Shown piece after piece: positions 9,945 to 18,282 of a stretch of DNA of 64,000 bases. Positions within the stretch are counted from its first letter, which is position 1. Each line of letters starts with the position of its first letter. The notes beneath the pieces were generated by a model, which worked only from the letters and a program-made list of their open reading frames with translations, did no database searches and was not told where the DNA came from. Made by a program: the position numbers and the translations under genes. The DNA comes from Bacteroidales bacterium (lineage in GTDB: Bacteria; Bacteroidota; Bacteroidia; Bacteroidales; UBA12077). Location of the stretch: NCBI GenBank assembly GCA_021108325.1, contig JAIORB010000133.1, positions 1 through 64,000 on the forward strand. The letters are read 5' to 3'.

Positions 9945-11555
9945 ATGAATAATCAACTATTTAGAAAAGAAGCCTTAGTTAGAATTGAGTCTCCCGAGAG
10001 ACTAAATGAAATGGTTAAGATTACATCTGCCAGAAGTTGGTTAATATTGACAGCTATAATTGGTGTTTTAACAGCTTTTATTCTATGGAGCATATTTGGC
10101 GAATTACCGTATACGATAAATGGTCAGGGAATTATTCAACAGCCGGGAGGTATTATCGAAATTGCATCAATTGCACCCGGAAGAATTGAAAGAACAATGG
10201 TGCTTGAAGCGGATATTATTAACGAAGGTGATGTAATAGCTTATATTGATCAACCTGAATTGGAAATGCAAATTGAAAATGCTAAAAAAGAACTTGCTGA
10301 TATTAACAAGAGATTTATGCAGATTTCTGATTTCGGTTATGAAAATTTAGAGTTGAAAAAAATATTATACGATAAAGAAGAAAAAATTTTAAATAAAACC
10401 ATAAAGTTAAACCTTGATAGATTAGATTTTATAAAGGAAAGAATAGCTGCCCAGGAGGAACTTTTAGCAAAAGGCTTAATCACTAAAGAAAATTTAAATA
10501 ACACTAAAGAAGAGTTTTTTAATATTCAGCAGGAGAATGACAACCTTTCAAATGATATGAAAGAATTGCAACAAAAAATTTATGAAATTAAAGAACAAAA
10601 TGAAATAGAATTAAATCAGATTAAATCAGAAATTCTTAACGTTGAAAATAGAATAAGAGAATTAGAAGCTTTACATCAACTTAATACGAAAGTTATTAGC
10701 CCTTATGCAGGAAAAATTATTGAATTAATGGTAAATCCGGGCAAAGTAATTGAAGCAGGAAACCCGATTGTGAGTATTGAACCATTGAACTTAATAAATG
10801 ACCTTCAGGCTATAATATACGTAAATCCAAAAGAAGGTAAAAAGATAGAACCCAAAATGAAAGTAAAACTTTCTCCTTCTACAATAGAAGTAGAAGAATT
10901 TGGATATATTAATGGTATTGTAGAGAAAGTTTCTGAGTATCCATCTACATTTCAGGGAATGTTGAGAACATTAGGGAGCATGGAATTAGTAAAAACATTT
11001 ACACAGGAAGGGCCGCCAATAGCCATCAAAGTTTATTTGGATAAAGACTCAACCACCTTTAGCGGATATTCATGGACATCTAAGCATGGGCCTGAATTAG
11101 AAATAAAATCGGGTACTTTATGTTCATCTAAAATCGTTACCGAAACAAGAAGGCCAATTTCTCTATTATTTCCAAAGCTTTCTAACAGAACCTCTAAATA
11201 CTTAAATGAAAAATTTGAAACCAGGGAAACTAAATCAAAAAAAGAAAAAGAAGCCTATGTAATCAATCAAGAATATAATACAGAAAAGAATAAAGGATCA
11301 CTGAATGATACCTTAAGTGAAAAAGTTGATATTTCTGGTTTTACAATTCAAATAGCAGCTACCAGAAGATCATTAAGTTTATATGAATTATCGACAATAT
11401 ATAATGGTGAAGAAAAAATTAATAAGGAATATATTGATGATTGGTATAAATATTCAATTGGAAATTTTAGATCAAAAGATGAAGCAAAGTCATATATAAA
11501 GGAAAATAATTTAGGAGCCAGAGTATTTATAAGAACTATAACCAATGTAAAATGA
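9945..11555 (+). CDS. HlyD-family membrane fusion protein with C-terminal SPOR-like tail
   Basis: A 536-residue inner membrane adaptor. Residues ~28-55 form the single membrane anchor (SWLILTAIIGVLTAFILWSI). Next are a first barrel/lipoyl half (GQGIIQQPGGIIEI ... APGRIERTMV ... EGDVIAYID), a long coiled-coil hairpin (~110-240), and the second lipoyl half (VISPYAGKIIELMVNPGKVIEAGNPI). Unusually, residues ~465-536 form a separate module (FTIQIAATRRSLSLYELSTI ... DDWYKYSIGNFRSKDEAKSY). Its pattern is that of SPOR-like domains common in Bacteroidota, which usually bind peptidoglycan. The ATG abuts the TolC stop codon directly, indicating translational coupling. The expected role is to bridge the C39 ABC transporter and the TolC channel. 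Confidence 0.9.
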   Translation: MNNQLFRKEALVRIESPERLNEMVKITSARSWLILTAIIGVLTAFILWSIFGELPYTINGQGIIQQPGGIIEIASIAPGRIERTMVLEADIINEGDVIAYIDQPELEMQIENAKKELADINKRFMQISDFGYENLELKKILYDKEEKILNKTIKLNLDRLDFIKERIAAQEELLAKGLITKENLNNTKEEFFNIQQENDNLSNDMKELQQKIYEIKEQNEIELNQIKSEILNVENRIRELEALHQLNTKVISPYAGKIIELMVNPGKVIEAGNPIVSIEPLNLINDLQAIIYVNPKEGKKIEPKMKVKLSPSTIEVEEFGYINGIVEKVSEYPSTFQGMLRTLGSMELVKTFTQEGPPIAIKVYLDKDSTTFSGYSWTSKHGPELEIKSGTLCSSKIVTETRRPISLLFPKLSNRTSKYLNEKFETRETKSKKEKEAYVINQEYNTEKNKGSLNDTLSEKVDISGFTIQIAATRRSLSLYELSTIYNGEEKINKEYIDDWYKYSIGNFRSKDEAKSYIKENNLGARVFIRTITNVK

Positions 11556-11571
11556 TAATGCTTTATTTTAT

Positions 11572-13728
11572 ATGAGTAAAAGAGTAAAAACCCCGGTTGT
11601 TTTGCAAATGGAAGCTGTTGAATGTGGAGCGGCCAGCCTGAGTATTGTATTATCATATTTTAAAAGATTTGTTCCCTTAGAAAAACTGCGACAAGATTGT
11701 GATGTTAACAGAGATGGAAGTAGTGCAAAGAATATATTAAAAGCTGCTGCATTGCATGGAATGGAAGGAAAGGGATATAAGTTTGAAGTTGAAGATTTTG
11801 AAGATCAGGATTTCCCTGTAATAATTCACTGGAAGTTTAATCATTTTCTGGTTTTAGAAGGAATTAAAAATGACAAAGTTTACCTAAATGATCCGGCTGT
11901 CGGGCATCAGGTTATTACTTTGGAAGAATTCGGTGCGTCTTTTACCGGGATAATATTAGAAATAGTTCCGTCAGACAACTTTACAAAACTTGGCAAAAAA
12001 AGTAATTTATTAGCAGGATTAAAGTCAAGATTAAAACATTACGAAAAGGATATAGCATTTATAATATTCTTAGGTTTGCTTTTGGTTGTTCCCGGAATAG
12101 TAATTCCTGTTTTCACACGTATTTTTGTTGATAATATTTTAATTGGAAATTTAAGAGAATGGCTTTGGCCATTGGTGGCTGGCATGGCAATTACTGCAGT
12201 TTTCAGGGCTGTTGTAAATTACTTAAAATTGCATTATTTATTGCGGACTAAGAGTAAACTTGATATGGTGACCTCTGCTAAATACTTTTGGCATGTTTTA
12301 AGATTACCAATTAGTTTTTTTAATCAAAGGTACAGAGGTGAAATAGGTAGCAGGATACTATTAAATTCTAAAGTAGCGGACCTAATAACAGGGAAATTAG
12401 CAAATAACTTTTTAGATATTATTCTTATAGCATTTTATTTTATTATAATGCTACAATATGATGTTGTACTTACAATACTCGGTACATGTCTTTCTTTAAT
12501 AAATATAATAGCCCTGAGAATAATATCTAAAAAAAGAGCAGAAGGATATTTGAATTATACTTCTGAATCAGGAAAACTCATGGGAGTAACTTTAGGAGGA
12601 ATTCAAACCATTGAAACATTAAAAGCAATGGGGCGGGAAAATGATTTTTTCATTAAATGGTCGGGCTATTTTACCAAAGTTGTTAATGCCGGCCAAAAGT
12701 TAGGAATATTAACATTGTTGCTTAATTCAGTACCTGTATTATTGAAATCAATAATCACAATAGTTATATTGATAATTGGATCTTTAAAAGTAATTAATGG
12801 AGTAATTACAATGGGAATGTTGGTTGCATTTCAAAGCTTATTTGAAAGTTTTTCACAACCGATTGAGAATTTAGTAAGATTAGGAAGTGACTTACAAGAA
12901 GCGGAAGGAGATATGACCAGGCTTGATGATGTTTTAAAATCTGAAATAGATATACAGGTGTCAAGAGAGTTAAGGCTGAATAAAGATAATTATTCCGAAA
13001 TTACAAAAAAATTAGATGGTTATATTGAGTTTAGAAATGTTACGTTTGGATATTCAAATTTCTCGAAACCTTTAATAGAAAATTTAAGCTTTAAAATAGC
13101 TCCGGGAGAAAAAGCAGCCTTAGTTGGTGGTTCAGGTAGCGGAAAATCTACAATCGCTAAGTTACTAGCTGGGTTTTATGAACCCTGGAGTGGAGAAATC
13201 TTATTTGATGATAAGCCCCGGGCAGAATGGCCCCGACAGGTTATCAATAACACGCTTTCAATGGTTGCACAAGAAGTTTTCTTATTTCAGGGAACATTTA
13301 CAGAAATATTAACTATTTGGGATACAACAGTTCCTGATCAAATGGTTATTCAGGCTGCTAAAGATGCCTGTGTACATGAGTTTATATCCGGTAAATCAAA
13401 GGCTTATGATTATGAAATAGCAGAAGGTGGAAAAAATCTGAGTGGTGGTCAAAGGCAACGGTTAGAAATAGCCAGGGCTCTGGTTAGTAATCCATCATCG
13501 ATAATTCTGGATGAAGCAACAAGTGCTCTGGATTCATTAACTGAACAAATCGTTTTAGATAATATAGGAAAAAGAAAATGTTCTGTTTTAGTGGTTGCAC
13601 ATAGACTAAGTACAATTCGGGACTGTGACGAGATTATCGTATTACAGCAAGGACAAATTATTGAGCGTGGTGTACACAAAGATTTATTGAAGAAAAAAGG
13701 AGAGTATGCAAAATTAATTGAAAACTGA
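11572..13728 (+). CDS. Peptidase-containing (C39) ABC transporter, NHLM/bacteriocin type
   Basis: A 718-residue fusion of a C39 leader peptidase, an ABC membrane domain and an ATPase. The peptidase triad is visible: Cys18 in EAVECGAAS, His91 in FNHFLVLEG and Asp107 in NDPAVG. Membrane helices run from ~160 to ~440 (for example IAFIIFLGLLLVVPGIVIPV). The nucleotide-binding domain has Walker A GGSGSGKST, signature LSGGQRQR, Walker B SIILDEATSAL and the switch region VVAHRLST. Such transporters cut precursors after a double glycine and export the core. The two GG-leader peptides downstream are the obvious substrates. Spacing to the HlyD gene is 16 nt, and 31 nt separate it from the second ABC gene, so one operon is likely. 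All catalytic residues appear intact. Confidence 0.95.
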   Translation: MSKRVKTPVVLQMEAVECGAASLSIVLSYFKRFVPLEKLRQDCDVNRDGSSAKNILKAAALHGMEGKGYKFEVEDFEDQDFPVIIHWKFNHFLVLEGIKNDKVYLNDPAVGHQVITLEEFGASFTGIILEIVPSDNFTKLGKKSNLLAGLKSRLKHYEKDIAFIIFLGLLLVVPGIVIPVFTRIFVDNILIGNLREWLWPLVAGMAITAVFRAVVNYLKLHYLLRTKSKLDMVTSAKYFWHVLRLPISFFNQRYRGEIGSRILLNSKVADLITGKLANNFLDIILIAFYFIIMLQYDVVLTILGTCLSLINIIALRIISKKRAEGYLNYTSESGKLMGVTLGGIQTIETLKAMGRENDFFIKWSGYFTKVVNAGQKLGILTLLLNSVPVLLKSIITIVILIIGSLKVINGVITMGMLVAFQSLFESFSQPIENLVRLGSDLQEAEGDMTRLDDVLKSEIDIQVSRELRLNKDNYSEITKKLDGYIEFRNVTFGYSNFSKPLIENLSFKIAPGEKAALVGGSGSGKSTIAKLLAGFYEPWSGEILFDDKPRAEWPRQVINNTLSMVAQEVFLFQGTFTEILTIWDTTVPDQMVIQAAKDACVHEFISGKSKAYDYEIAEGGKNLSGGQRQRLEIARALVSNPSSIILDEATSALDSLTEQIVLDNIGKRKCSVLVVAHRLSTIRDCDEIIVLQQGQIIERGVHKDLLKKKGEYAKLIEN

Positions 13729-13759
13729 CACAGAAAATTGAAATATAAAACCAGATTTA

Positions 13760-16672
13760 ATGAATACTGAAATAGTTAAATTCATAAAAGAAAATGGGAA
13801 ACAAATTAAATTGGCAGATAATACACCTGTTGAATTTTCCGATCCCAATAAAATCTGGTATATACATAAAGGAAAAATAAATCTAAGTGGAGCTAAATCT
13901 GTAAATAATAAAATAACCGGAAAAGTTTATTATTTATCAAAATTTCAAGAAGGAGAAATATTAATTGGATGCCAACAACAAGGTAAAAGTAATTTTTGTT
14001 TTATTGTTAGTCCTGAAGAAGATACTGTTATTTATGAATTTTCAGTAAGTTATACAAAACGAAAAATTAAGAAGAACAATGTTTTAATTAATAGATTAGT
14101 AGAGTTAATCGATAATTGGGTGATAAAATTATTTGAAATAACTAATAATTTTAGTACGAATGAAAAAAACAATATTGACTATTATTTAGATGAGAATATA
14201 ATAAATGTAGAAAAACCCGAATCGTTTCTTTCAACACGAAAAAGATTGATTTGGTTCAATTCAAATGAAAGTGAGAATTTTTTATTTTGTGGCCATTTGA
14301 CCATAGAAAATACAGGGCCGGTTTTCTTTCCTGTTTCAAAAGAAGCTTATATAAAATTAAAAGAGCCGGTAAATTTAAAATCATATAAGACTCTCGATAT
14401 ATTCGATAAAAGTGAATTTTGGAACGGCCTGAATTTGTATATTGAGTTAATTCTTGAAAAGATACAGTATGAAATAAAACAACAAAAAAGGGTAACTGAT
14501 GAATGGCTCGAAAGAAAATATAAAGCAAGAAACAAGGAGTTTTTTCATACAGTTGGCTTAGCAAAAACTGTTTTAGAAGATTCACACGAAGAACAAATAA
14601 TTTCCAAGTTTAAGAAAAGTCCTGATAATTTATTTAATGTTTGTTCTTTAGTTGCGGAGAACTTAGATATTAAATTGGTATTTCCTCCAAATTTAGAGAG
14701 CTGTTCGGACCCAATTGATGAAATTAGCAGATACTCGGGTATAAGATACAGGGAAATAATATTAGATGGGAAATGGTATAAAAATATTGGGAATAATGCA
14801 TTAATAGCATTTATTGAAGAATCAAATAATCCGATTGCCATAATTCCAAAAAGGAATGAAATAATAGCATATGACCTTAAAGAAGGTACATCATTTGAAA
14901 TAAATAAAAATTCACATGAAAAAATTGAGAAAATATCTTATACGCTATACAAGCCTTTGCCAAATAAAAAATTGAAATTAAAAGATTTAATTAAATATTC
15001 AATTATAAAGAATAAAAGAGATATTTTCAGGTTAATAAATTCAGGTCTTTTAACTACAATATTGGCGCTTCTTGTACCAATTATGACAGCAATATTATTT
15101 GATTCTATTATTCCAAATGCACAGAGTAGTCAATTAATATATATAGCTTTTGCATTACTAATGGCAGCTGTTGGAGGCATATTTTTTGAAATTGTAAAAA
15201 GTATATCGGTATTAAGATTAAGAGGAATTATCGATAGCAATTTGCAAGCAGCTCTTTGGGATCGATTGCTTGAAATGCCTTCAGAGTTTTTTAGAAAATT
15301 CACTTCTGGTGACCTGGCAGATAGATCTTTAAGTATTACTTATATTATTAATATTTTATCCGGTGTTATAATTACTTCTATAATAGGTGGTATTTTTTCA
15401 GTTTTTAATTTCTTCCTGTTATACTATTTTAGTCCCAAGTTAGCGTTAATTACTTCAGGATTAGTTATTGTGTACATTATAACAATGTATTTTCTTGGCA
15501 AGAAACAAATTATATATGAGAAAAAGATTCAATATCACGAAGGAAAGAATTTTGGCATTATCTTACAATTGCTTACCGGTATAACTACATTAAAGATTTC
15601 AGGAACAGAAATAAAAGCTTTTATTCATTGGTTTAAAAACTATATTATATCAAAAGAATATTCAATTGCAGCCGAAAAAAATAAAAACATTCAGCGAATA
15701 ATAAGTTCGTCATTTTATATAATCTCATTAACTATTATTTATTTTTCTTTAATTAAACTTACAACAGGAATTACAACAGGTCAATTTCTGGCCTTTAATG
15801 CTGCATTGGGAGCTTTTATTCTATCAATGATAGGCCTTAGTGAAAGTATAGTTTACGCATTAGAAATAATTCCTTATTATGATCGAATGAAACCTGTATT
15901 TGATGAGTTACCTGAAAGTTTTGGTGTTAAAACAGCTCCTGAAGAATTAAAGGGAAACATTGAGTTACATAACATTATATTTCGATATAATGAAAACGCA
16001 CCTTTAGTTTTAAATAATATTTCCTTTAAAATTAGAAAGGGAGAATATATTGCTCTTGTGGGGCCTTCCGGATCCGGGAAATCGACCATAATCAGATTAT
16101 TGCTTGGTTTTAATAATTTGGATTCAGGAACTATAATTTATGATGATCAAGAATTAAAAAATATTGATTTAAGGCTTTTAAGAAGACAATTAGGTGTTGT
16201 ATTGCAGGATGGAAGTTTATTTGGTGGTGATATTTTTACTAATATTATTGGTTCATCACCTCATTTAACATTGAATGATGCATGGGATGCTGCCGAAGAA
16301 GCAGCTTTGGATAAAGATATTGAAAGCATGCCAATGGGAATGTTTACAATAGTAAGTGAAGATGGAGGTACACTTTCAGGGGGACAAAGGCAAAGATTAA
16401 TGATAGCCAGGGCATTAGTTCATAAGCCTAAAATATTAATTTTTGATGAAGCTACTTCTGCACTTGATAACAGGACACAGGCAATTGTGACCGAAAGTCT
16501 GGACAAACTTCAGGTGACAAGAATTGTTGTTGCTCATAGATTAAGTACAATAAAAAATGCCGATAGAATAATATACCTTGAAGAAGGTAAAATATTGGAA
16601 GAAGGAAATTACAATGACTTAATGCTGCTTAAAGGACGTTTCTATGGGCTTGCACAGAGACAACTTGAATAA
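13760..16672 (+). CDS. Second ABC transporter of NHLM peptide export system
   Basis: A 970-residue protein. The N-terminal ~410 residues are soluble and not a C39 peptidase. They begin with a segment that looks like a cyclic-nucleotide-binding-like fold (DPNKIWYIHKGKINLSG ... FQEGEILIG), as in the ATP-binding partner protein of NHLM bacteriocin systems. Membrane helices follow (~430-700, for example LLTTILALLVPIMTAILF), then an ATPase domain with Walker A GPSGSGKST, signature LSGGQRQR, Walker B ILIFDEATSAL and VVAHRLST. In known NHLM loci this protein pairs with the peptidase-ABC protein. Its place directly after that gene, and 90 nt before the first precursor gene, fits that role. Whether it exports or processes substrate itself cannot be told from sequence. 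Confidence 0.92.
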   Translation: MNTEIVKFIKENGKQIKLADNTPVEFSDPNKIWYIHKGKINLSGAKSVNNKITGKVYYLSKFQEGEILIGCQQQGKSNFCFIVSPEEDTVIYEFSVSYTKRKIKKNNVLINRLVELIDNWVIKLFEITNNFSTNEKNNIDYYLDENIINVEKPESFLSTRKRLIWFNSNESENFLFCGHLTIENTGPVFFPVSKEAYIKLKEPVNLKSYKTLDIFDKSEFWNGLNLYIELILEKIQYEIKQQKRVTDEWLERKYKARNKEFFHTVGLAKTVLEDSHEEQIISKFKKSPDNLFNVCSLVAENLDIKLVFPPNLESCSDPIDEISRYSGIRYREIILDGKWYKNIGNNALIAFIEESNNPIAIIPKRNEIIAYDLKEGTSFEINKNSHEKIEKISYTLYKPLPNKKLKLKDLIKYSIIKNKRDIFRLINSGLLTTILALLVPIMTAILFDSIIPNAQSSQLIYIAFALLMAAVGGIFFEIVKSISVLRLRGIIDSNLQAALWDRLLEMPSEFFRKFTSGDLADRSLSITYIINILSGVIITSIIGGIFSVFNFFLLYYFSPKLALITSGLVIVYIITMYFLGKKQIIYEKKIQYHEGKNFGIILQLLTGITTLKISGTEIKAFIHWFKNYIISKEYSIAAEKNKNIQRIISSSFYIISLTIIYFSLIKLTTGITTGQFLAFNAALGAFILSMIGLSESIVYALEIIPYYDRMKPVFDELPESFGVKTAPEELKGNIELHNIIFRYNENAPLVLNNISFKIRKGEYIALVGPSGSGKSTIIRLLLGFNNLDSGTIIYDDQELKNIDLRLLRRQLGVVLQDGSLFGGDIFTNIIGSSPHLTLNDAWDAAEEAALDKDIESMPMGMFTIVSEDGGTLSGGQRQRLMIARALVHKPKILIFDEATSALDNRTQAIVTESLDKLQVTRIVVAHRLSTIKNADRIIYLEEGKILEEGNYNDLMLLKGRFYGLAQRQLE

Positions 16673-16683
16673 TTACTTAATAT

Positions 16684-16703
16684 TTGTTAAAAATGAATAT
16701 TGT
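16684..16703 (+). promoter_or_regulatory. Conserved block upstream of precursor gene 1
   Basis: The 20-mer TTGTTAAAAATGAATATTGT occurs identically 60 nt upstream of the first precursor ATG and again at 17115-17134, 66 nt upstream of the second. Conservation in otherwise drifting AT-rich DNA suggests a promoter or regulatory site. It does not fit the TTTG-N20-TAnnTTTG promoter well. Confidence 0.4.
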
Positions 16704-16762
16704 GTTTGTTTAATAAAATTATTTTGTTAATTTTAATTATTATTAATCTAAAAAAATAAGTT

Positions 16763-16891
16763 ATGAAAACAAAAAAAACAAAAAAAGATCCTAAAAAGAA
16801 AAAAAAAGAAGTTAATGTAAAAGACCTGGAAAATGTAACTGGTGGTGGTAGTGTAGGTGGATTTGCAGTTAGCGGTAGAAGTCCAAGTTAG
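16763..16891 (+). CDS. Double-glycine precursor peptide 1 (42 aa)
   Basis: Too short for usual gene calling. The product starts MKTKKTKKDP, is extremely Lys-rich (11 Lys in 28 leader residues) and continues EVNVKDLENVTGG, then the core GSVGGFAVSGRSPS. The leader end fits the C39-peptidase consensus: Leu at -7, Asp at -8, Val at -4, Gly-Gly at -2/-1 and a hydrophobic residue at -12. It follows the C39 and second ABC transporter genes on the same strand and has its own terminator. A second copy lies at 17200. A later Gly-Gly (residues 32-33) could in principle be another cut site but lacks the hydrophobic -4. The core contains no Cys and only Ser/Thr as candidate modified residues. Function (bacteriocin, signal or other) is unknown. 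Confidence 0.85.
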   Translation: MKTKKTKKDPKKKKKEVNVKDLENVTGGGSVGGFAVSGRSPS

Positions 16892-16922
16892 TTATTAGTT
16901 ATAATTTAATAAGATTTAAAAG

Positions 16923-16951
16923 CCAGGTATTGTTTACAACCTGGGTTTTTT
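16923..16951 (+). terminator. Terminator after precursor peptide 1
   Basis: CCAGGTaTTG and CAACCTGG pair around a short loop (one bulged A), followed by a T-rich tract. A near copy follows precursor 2. Confidence 0.8.
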
Positions 16952-16952
16952 A

Positions 16953-17020
16953 TATCAATTCTTCTTCAAAATACTATCCCGATTTAATCGGGATAGTATT
17001 TTGAAGTTTAGAATGGTTAT
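16953..17020. repeat. ATACCAATTCTTCTTCAAA repeat, copy 1
   Basis: Long imperfect palindrome: ATCAATTCTTCTTCAAAATA ... TCCCGATTTAATCGGGA ... TATTTTGAAGTTTAGAATGG. The left end recurs at 17383 and 61583. The central 17 bp TCCCGATttaATCGGGA is itself a hairpin. Confidence 0.7.
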
Positions 17021-17114
17021 ATTTATTTAATCCAGAACTCCCTGCGGTCTTGCCGCATGGATGAATGGTAAATTATAAATCAGAAAATTCGGTTTTGACC
17101 TTTAATATTAAAAT

Positions 17115-17134
17115 TTGTTAAAAATGAATATTGT
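17115..17134 (+). promoter_or_regulatory. Conserved block upstream of precursor gene 2
   Basis: Identical 20-mer to that at 16684-16703, 66 nt before the ATG of the second precursor gene. It shows that the duplication included upstream regulatory DNA. Confidence 0.4.
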
Positions 17135-17199
17135 TCTTGTTTTATAATTTTTTTTAATTATTTTTATATTAATGGTTTAATAATCTAAAAAATGAAGTT

Positions 17200-17328
17200 A
17201 TGAAAACAAAAAAAACAAAAAAAGATCCTAAAAAAAACAAAAAGGAAATTAATCCAAAAGATTTAGAAAATGTAACTGGTGGTGGAAAAGTTGGTGGTTT
17301 TGCAGTTAGTGGAAGAACTTCTACCTAG
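17200..17328 (+). CDS. Double-glycine precursor peptide 2 (42 aa)
   Basis: A paralogue of the peptide at 16763, same length, also missed by usual gene calling. It starts MKTKKTKKDPKKNKK, continues EINPKDLENVTGG, and its core is GKVGGFAVSGRTST. The central core segment VGGFAVSGR is identical to copy 1, while residue 2 of the core (Ser to Lys) and the C-terminus (SPS to TST) differ. The leader keeps Leu -7, Val -4, Gly -2/-1 and Ile at -12. Promoter-proximal block, coding region and terminator are all duplicated, so each copy is probably its own transcription unit. The conservation of both leader and inner core with variation at the core ends argues that this is a real coding gene under selection. 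Confidence 0.85.
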   Translation: MKTKKTKKDPKKNKKEINPKDLENVTGGGKVGGFAVSGRTST

Positions 17329-17356
17329 TAGTTAGTTATATTTAATAAGTTATAAA

Positions 17357-17382
17357 GCCAGGTTGTAAAACCTGGTTTTTTT
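17357..17382 (+). terminator. Terminator after precursor peptide 2
   Basis: AGCCAGGTT and AACCTGG pair around GTAA, followed by seven T. This is a near copy of the terminator after precursor 1. Confidence 0.88.
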
Positions 17383-17453
17383 ATACCAATTCTTCTTCAA
17401 AATGTCGTTCCGATTTAATCGGGATAGTATTTTGAATAATAAACGGTATTATT
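17383..17453. repeat. ATACCAATTCTTCTTCAAA repeat, copy 2
   Basis: Begins ATACCAATTCTTCTTCAAAA, carries the TCCGATTTAATCGGGA core, and ends TTTGAATAATAAACGGTATT. That right end is shared with copy 3 near 61677-61698. It overlaps the end of the convergent membrane-protein gene by a few bases. Confidence 0.7.
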
Positions 17454-18141
17454 CACCCTTAGAAGATTTAATTTTGCTTCTGTATTTCATAACTTCCGAC
17501 TCCTTAAACAAAATTTTAAGTTGCAGGTAAAATACATATCGTGAAATAATCGTCGATATGAATAAAATAATTAATAAAAAGAATATATCATTAATGATTT
17601 CGCCTATTGTAAAATTATAAAGTAATGAAATAATTATTGCGAATATTAAAGTAAATAACAACTGACTTAAATAGACCCTTAGAGGGAAAAGGTATAAAAA
17701 ACTTGTTGTTAATATAGTAATAACGGCAATATTGTAGTTTCCGTCACCATATTTTATAAAAATTACCGACTTAAAAACAGACCATAAAAGAATAAAAATC
17801 GATATAATTCCATGGACATATTTATGGTGACCTTGAATATTCCTGTGAGTTTTTACCTGGTTAAAATATACATATATTGTAAAAACGAATGAAAATACTA
17901 AAAAAACGATATCAGCTTTAAGATGAATAAGAAACACCTTGTAGTCTGCAAGTTTTTGTATTATAGATATATCATAAAATGTAAATGCAGAAGAGCATAT
18001 AATTAAAAAAACGGTTAAATATTTTGATCTTATATTATTTAGAAAGCATAGTCTTTTACTAAAGTCTTCGCTAAGGTTTTGTGGGTTAATAAATAATTTT
18101 TGAAAGCTTGTCATTAATAAAGTATTGATACGTTCTATCAA
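17449..18141 (-). CDS. Hypothetical multi-pass membrane protein
   Basis: A 230-residue protein of unknown family. About six hydrophobic segments are visible (for example YLTVFLIICSSAFTFYD, ADIVFLVFSFVFTIYVYF, LLFTLIFAIIISLLYNF, DIFFLLIILFISTIISRYVF). A soluble Lys/Ser-rich C-terminus follows. A loop between helices contains THRNIQGHHKYVHG. The layout resembles the membrane sensing halves of signalling enzymes, but no catalytic domain follows. It lies convergent to, and directly after, the two precursor-peptide genes, so an immunity or receptor role is conceivable. That is guesswork from position only, because it is transcribed from the opposite strand. Confidence 0.7.
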   Translation of the reverse strand: MIERINTLLMTSFQKLFINPQNLSEDFSKRLCFLNNIRSKYLTVFLIICSSAFTFYDISIIQKLADYKVFLIHLKADIVFLVFSFVFTIYVYFNQVKTHRNIQGHHKYVHGIISIFILLWSVFKSVIFIKYGDGNYNIAVITILTTSFLYLFPLRVYLSQLLFTLIFAIIISLLYNFTIGEIINDIFFLLIILFISTIISRYVFYLQLKILFKESEVMKYRSKIKSSKGE

Positions 18142-18185
18142 ATTTAGTAAAAAAATACTACTTTATTAAAATTCCCTTAAATAAT

Positions 18186-18208
18186 AAAACCGCTCTTAGA
18201 GCGGTTTT
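18186..18208 (-). terminator. Terminator of tRNA-Arg
   Basis: AAACCGCTC and GAGCGGTTT form a perfect stem with a short loop (TTA on the plus strand). On the minus strand it directly follows the tRNA 3' end and runs into T residues. Confidence 0.85.
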
Positions 18209-18210
18209 GT

Positions 18211-18282
18211 GAACCTGGAGGGATTCGAACCCCCAACCTCCTGATCCGTAATCAGGTGCACTATCCATTATGCTACAGGTCC
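18211..18282 (-). tRNA. tRNA-Arg (anticodon ACG)
   Basis: On the minus strand the 72 nt read GGACCTG (acceptor) ... CCTGA-TTACGGA-TCAGG (anticodon arm) ... GGGGGTTCGAATCCC (T arm) ... CAGGTTC. The anticodon loop TTACGGA gives ACG, an Arg tRNA read with inosine. CCA is not encoded. The first 10 nt also encode the last codons and stop of the upstream GIY-YIG ORF. Confidence 0.95.

Noticed and set aside
8313..16672. Ordinary multidrug efflux operon
   Set aside because: The first ABC protein has an intact C39 peptidase (Cys18, His91, Asp107) and GG-leader peptides follow, so peptide export fits better.
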